Shown piece after piece: positions 61,430-64,000 of a stretch of DNA of 64,000 nucleotides (position 1 is the stretch's first letter; every line of letters starts with the position of its first letter). A program made the translations under genes and the position numbers. The notes under the pieces are model-generated. The model worked only from the letters and a program-made list of their open reading frames with translations. It was not told the origin of the DNA and ran no database searches. This stretch comes from Desulfobaculum sp044987625 (GTDB lineage Bacteria > Desulfobacterota > Desulfovibrionia > Desulfovibrionales > Desulfovibrionaceae). The DNA is taken from assembly GCF_044987625.1 (NCBI RefSeq), contig NZ_JBJDSB010000001.1, forward strand, positions 496,001 through 560,000. The letters are read 5' to 3'.

Positions 61430-64000
61430 CTAGCGGAAGCCCATGGGATGATGCGCGGAATCCTCCGGCGTCATCTCGGTCCCCACGTGGCACAGCGCGC
61501 AATTTCCGCGCGACCCTATGGGCCCGGCGTGTCCCATATACTGCAATGGAGCGATATTGTCACGGTCCTTACCGTAGCCGTTTTCCTGTACCGCGGGATA
61601 CTCCGCATGCGGACTGCCGTGACAGGTGCCGCACATCAGCGCGCCCATGTAGCCCTTGCGCATGCGGAACAGGCCATCGGCCCCTTCCGTCCACGTATTA
61701 AAGGCATCCATGGTTTCAGGCGGCTGGAAACCAGCGTGGCAGTTGAGACAATCGGGCTGATTCACCCACGGTACACGCGGGTTGATGTCGGCCTTGCTCT
61801 CCACAGCGCGCGGACGCAGGTGCTGCATCAGGCGCTTCGCACCGGGCTTGCCCGCTGCATCCTCATGCTTCAGCAGCGACAGGGCGTGGTCCTCCAGCGT
61901 GCCGTGGCAACTGGTACAATCCAGCCCCACTTCGGCGTGGATGCCGCGCAGGCACTTGGTCGGGCCTTCGGGATTGTTGGGATGGCAGTAAGCGCAGGCC
62001 TCCGCACCACGATTCGTCAGGTAGTTGGCATGCCAGCCATGGATGGCGGCGGGCAGATTCAACAGCTCCGGCTTGCCCTCGGCGGCCAGCACCGGGTCCG
62101 GGTGGCAACTCTGGCACAGGCGCGGCTCGCCCTTCTCGGCCATCTCAAGGAGCTTGGTTTTGGTGTTGCGGTCATGCACGGCCAGCACATCGGCCGACGT
62201 TTCGTCCGAGAAGCCCGCCACCCCGGCCACACGCCACTCACCGCCGTGGCAATTCTTACAGCCCATCTCCGTAGAAGTAGGCGCCACGGTCTTGGTCGTA
62301 GCCAACACTTCGCCGGTGGCCTCGTCACGCGCGGTGATGGTGAACACGGGGTACGGGTGATAGCCGCCGGAATCCGGATACGGCACCACAGGGATCAGTC
62401 CGGCTTCAAATGCGCCAAGGGATTCGCTGTAGTGCATTTCCCCGCTTAAGCCGTTGCCGGAAACGCCCACATTCTCGGGCAGCTTTTTGCCAAAAAGCTG
62501 CTCCGCGAATTCCCAAAAGCGCACATGCTGCGCCGGGTTCTCAAAGCCCTCTTCCACCTCGTAGGTGATGGTCACGCCATCGCTGACCACTTCGGGCATT
62601 TCGCCGCGGCGCACAAGCTGGCAGTAGAGGTCATTGGCCGGCGGCAACAGAATCCAATACGGGTCGGAATCCGAAATGCAGTGCATGCCGAGGTTGTTCC
62701 ACGACAGCAAAACATATTCATCATTCTCCGCGTCAAAGGGCGGCATCTCGGGCGTGGTGGCCTCCACCAGTTCCGTTTCCGGCTCAGTTTCAGTTTTGCC
62801 GTGCAGGCCCTCGACAATATAGGACGCCAAGGCCCAGCGTTCACGCTCCGTGCCGAAGAATGGCGGCATGTAGTTGTTGATCTTGCCCTGCCCGTCAAGC
62901 TGAGAATCCATGCCCAGCACGGAGAACTTTTTGGTCAGGGGCAGAATGTCGTTGGAGGGGCCATCAATGCTGTGACAGCTAAGGCACTGTTTCATGAACA
63001 GATCGCGCCCTGCCTCAAGGCGGTTCTCCGGCGTGACGTCGGTATGGCGTACCCATTTGGCCGTCTTGAGGAAGCCGTTCTCGTTGGCCTCGGCAGCGTC
63101 CGCCAGCGTCACACCGGAGGAGAACATATAGTCGTAGATGATGTACGGGCGGCGCGCGGCCTCGCGAATCCACTCAAAGGAGCCAATCTGCACAAACCCC
63201 GCCACCAGCAGCAGCGAGGCAAACAGGGTTTTCAGCTCGCGCGGCATGCGCAGGGTCAGGAACATACTCAGCACCACGATGATGGGCGCCACGGTGATAA
63301 ATGCCTGCAGGAAGGGCATAATTTCATTGTTGCGCCCGGTGATCATGGCCTGCGGCACGTCAGGCAGCGCCTGAAAATACCACCACGACACCGGCACCAT
63401 CAGCAGCACCGGCACAGCCGCCCAAATGGCGGAGAAGCGCATCAGATTGAGGCGCACCGGCTCGTCCTTCACGCGGGAGGCCGTCAAAAAGGCGAACAAC
63501 CCGGCGATGGTAAAGGCCAACAGCGAACGGAACACAAGGGCGGGCCAGAAGGAGGGATTGAAAAACCCGTCCCAGAAGTTGCCCGTCTCCACCCACTGGC
63601 CGGGGGTCAGCATATACCCGATAATGCCGTTAATCATAAACAGCGACAGCCAGCCAAAGGCAAAGTACAGCCAGCCCACGGTCAGGTGTTTGCGCCGCTC
63701 CATGCGCCCAAAGGTGTAGTAGTACACCAGCAGGGTCACAATCTCGCCCACGAAGAACACCCACTCCGTCGCCCACCCAAAGGTAAAGGTCCGGATAAGG
63801 GTCAGGGTTGCCGCCGGATTGGTGAGGGCAATGATAAACCAGATGCCCACACCCGTCAGACTGCCAAAGACCATGGTCAAAAGCAGAAAAAACTTGGTGT
63901 GCCGCCGCACATATTCAAGGATGGCGGGATTGTTTTCACGGTGGCCTTTCATTTCCGTCAGCACAAGGAACAGGCCCCCGCCCACAGCGAAGTGGGCCAC
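61430..64000 (-). CDS. Membrane cytochrome: CydA-like domain fused to eight haem-c motifs (5' end outside window)
   Basis: At least 857 codons; the N-terminal 15-20 residues lie past the right edge. Numbering is from the edge. Residues 1-310 are a CydA-like membrane domain: His3 fits E. coli CydA His19, Glu80 and Glu86 lie where Glu99 and Glu107 fall, and REAARRPYIIY fits the AEVGRQPW region with Glu280 kept. Arg158 stands where the haem-b558 ligand His186 is expected, and no equivalent of Met393 is obvious. Eight CXXCH motifs follow, at about 339, 581, 629, 669, 695, 751, 790 and 834. The first is in a single-haem module, then a haem-free domain (425-575), then seven haems. Probably moves electrons between periplasmic carriers and a membrane haem site; not a standard quinol oxidase. 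Confidence 0.85.
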   Translation of the reverse strand: MAHFAVGGGLFLVLTEMKGHRENNPAILEYVRRHTKFFLLLTMVFGSLTGVGIWFIIALTNPAATLTLIRTFTFGWATEWVFFVGEIVTLLVYYYTFGRMERRKHLTVGWLYFAFGWLSLFMINGIIGYMLTPGQWVETGNFWDGFFNPSFWPALVFRSLLAFTIAGLFAFLTASRVKDEPVRLNLMRFSAIWAAVPVLLMVPVSWWYFQALPDVPQAMITGRNNEIMPFLQAFITVAPIIVVLSMFLTLRMPRELKTLFASLLLVAGFVQIGSFEWIREAARRPYIIYDYMFSSGVTLADAAEANENGFLKTAKWVRHTDVTPENRLEAGRDLFMKQCLSCHSIDGPSNDILPLTKKFSVLGMDSQLDGQGKINNYMPPFFGTERERWALASYIVEGLHGKTETEPETELVEATTPEMPPFDAENDEYVLLSWNNLGMHCISDSDPYWILLPPANDLYCQLVRRGEMPEVVSDGVTITYEVEEGFENPAQHVRFWEFAEQLFGKKLPENVGVSGNGLSGEMHYSESLGAFEAGLIPVVPYPDSGGYHPYPVFTITARDEATGEVLATTKTVAPTSTEMGCKNCHGGEWRVAGVAGFSDETSADVLAVHDRNTKTKLLEMAEKGEPRLCQSCHPDPVLAAEGKPELLNLPAAIHGWHANYLTNRGAEACAYCHPNNPEGPTKCLRGIHAEVGLDCTSCHGTLEDHALSLLKHEDAAGKPGAKRLMQHLRPRAVESKADINPRVPWVNQPDCLNCHAGFQPPETMDAFNTWTEGADGLFRMRKGYMGALMCGTCHGSPHAEYPAVQENGYGKDRDNIAPLQYMGHAGPIGSRGNCALCHVGTEMTPEDSAHHPMGFR

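Noticed and set aside
61349..62449. 366-residue plus-strand open frame opposite the cytochrome gene
   Set aside because: Antisense to the CXXCH-containing region, which is clearly coding on the minus strand.

Overview
The window is GC-rich (roughly 65%), densely coded bacterial chromosome. Gene content points to an anaerobic, motile, Gram-negative member of the Desulfovibrionales (Desulfobacterota): a TrmD fused to a second SPOUT-type methyltransferase domain, a partial mannose-type PTS beside rRNA-modification genes, many multiheme and Fe-S redox proteins, a type II secretion locus, flagellin and c-di-GMP signalling proteins. The assignment is an inference from family content; no 16S rRNA gene is present. 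I see no tRNA, rRNA, CRISPR array, insertion sequence or prophage.

Layout. (1) 1-10060: a type II secretion (T2SS) locus with gspD (cut by the window edge) and gspC on the minus strand and gspGHIJKLMN plus a prepilin peptidase on the plus strand. Between the two arms lie a small CPBP-type intramembrane protease and a propeller-like lipoprotein. (2) 10146-16780: a LarC1-only nickel-cofactor protein, a CBS-ACT protein, a 1007-residue periplasmic-binding/PAS/GGDEF diguanylate cyclase, and a cluster of two UPF0145 (YbjQ-like) proteins with an M48 protease. (3) 16847-24965, minus strand: TrmN6-like methyltransferase, SerB, MurJ, MutM, a ChaN-PDZ lipoprotein, a PaaK-like ligase and TrmI. (4) 25066-29903, plus strand: radical SAM protein, RNase E/G, QueH, a small membrane protein and HemW. 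(5) 30377-31255: flagellin with a candidate sigma-28 promoter, followed by about 550 bp of noncoding sequence with terminators and a direct repeat. (6) 31809-36936, minus strand: aspartase, a phosphoesterase, and an MlaD/MlaF/MlaE-type lipid transporter. (7) 37133-40609: a GAF/HD-GYP phosphodiesterase and a PocR-PAS histidine kinase. (8) 40662-50806: HD hydrolase, ArgJ, SecA, a GlcF-like Fe-S subunit, an EamA transporter, four small TM/coiled-coil proteins, and a GlcD-like flavoprotein. (9) 50953-61133, minus strand: a long co-directional block ffh, rpsP, khpA, rimM, trmD, rplS, rnhB, yraN, rsmI, PTS IID, ptsH, ptsI, smpB, covering protein targeting, ribosome maturation and PTS phosphotransfer. 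(10) 61430-64000: a membrane cytochrome in which a CydA-like domain is fused to eight CXXCH haem-c motifs, cut by the right edge.

The least explained items are the CydA-like/octahaem fusion, the small TM/coiled-coil family whose C-terminal domain looks like the MshEN/GspE N-terminal fold, and the CPBP protease plus lipoprotein embedded in the T2SS locus. All assignments come from reading sequence and motifs; no database search was run.
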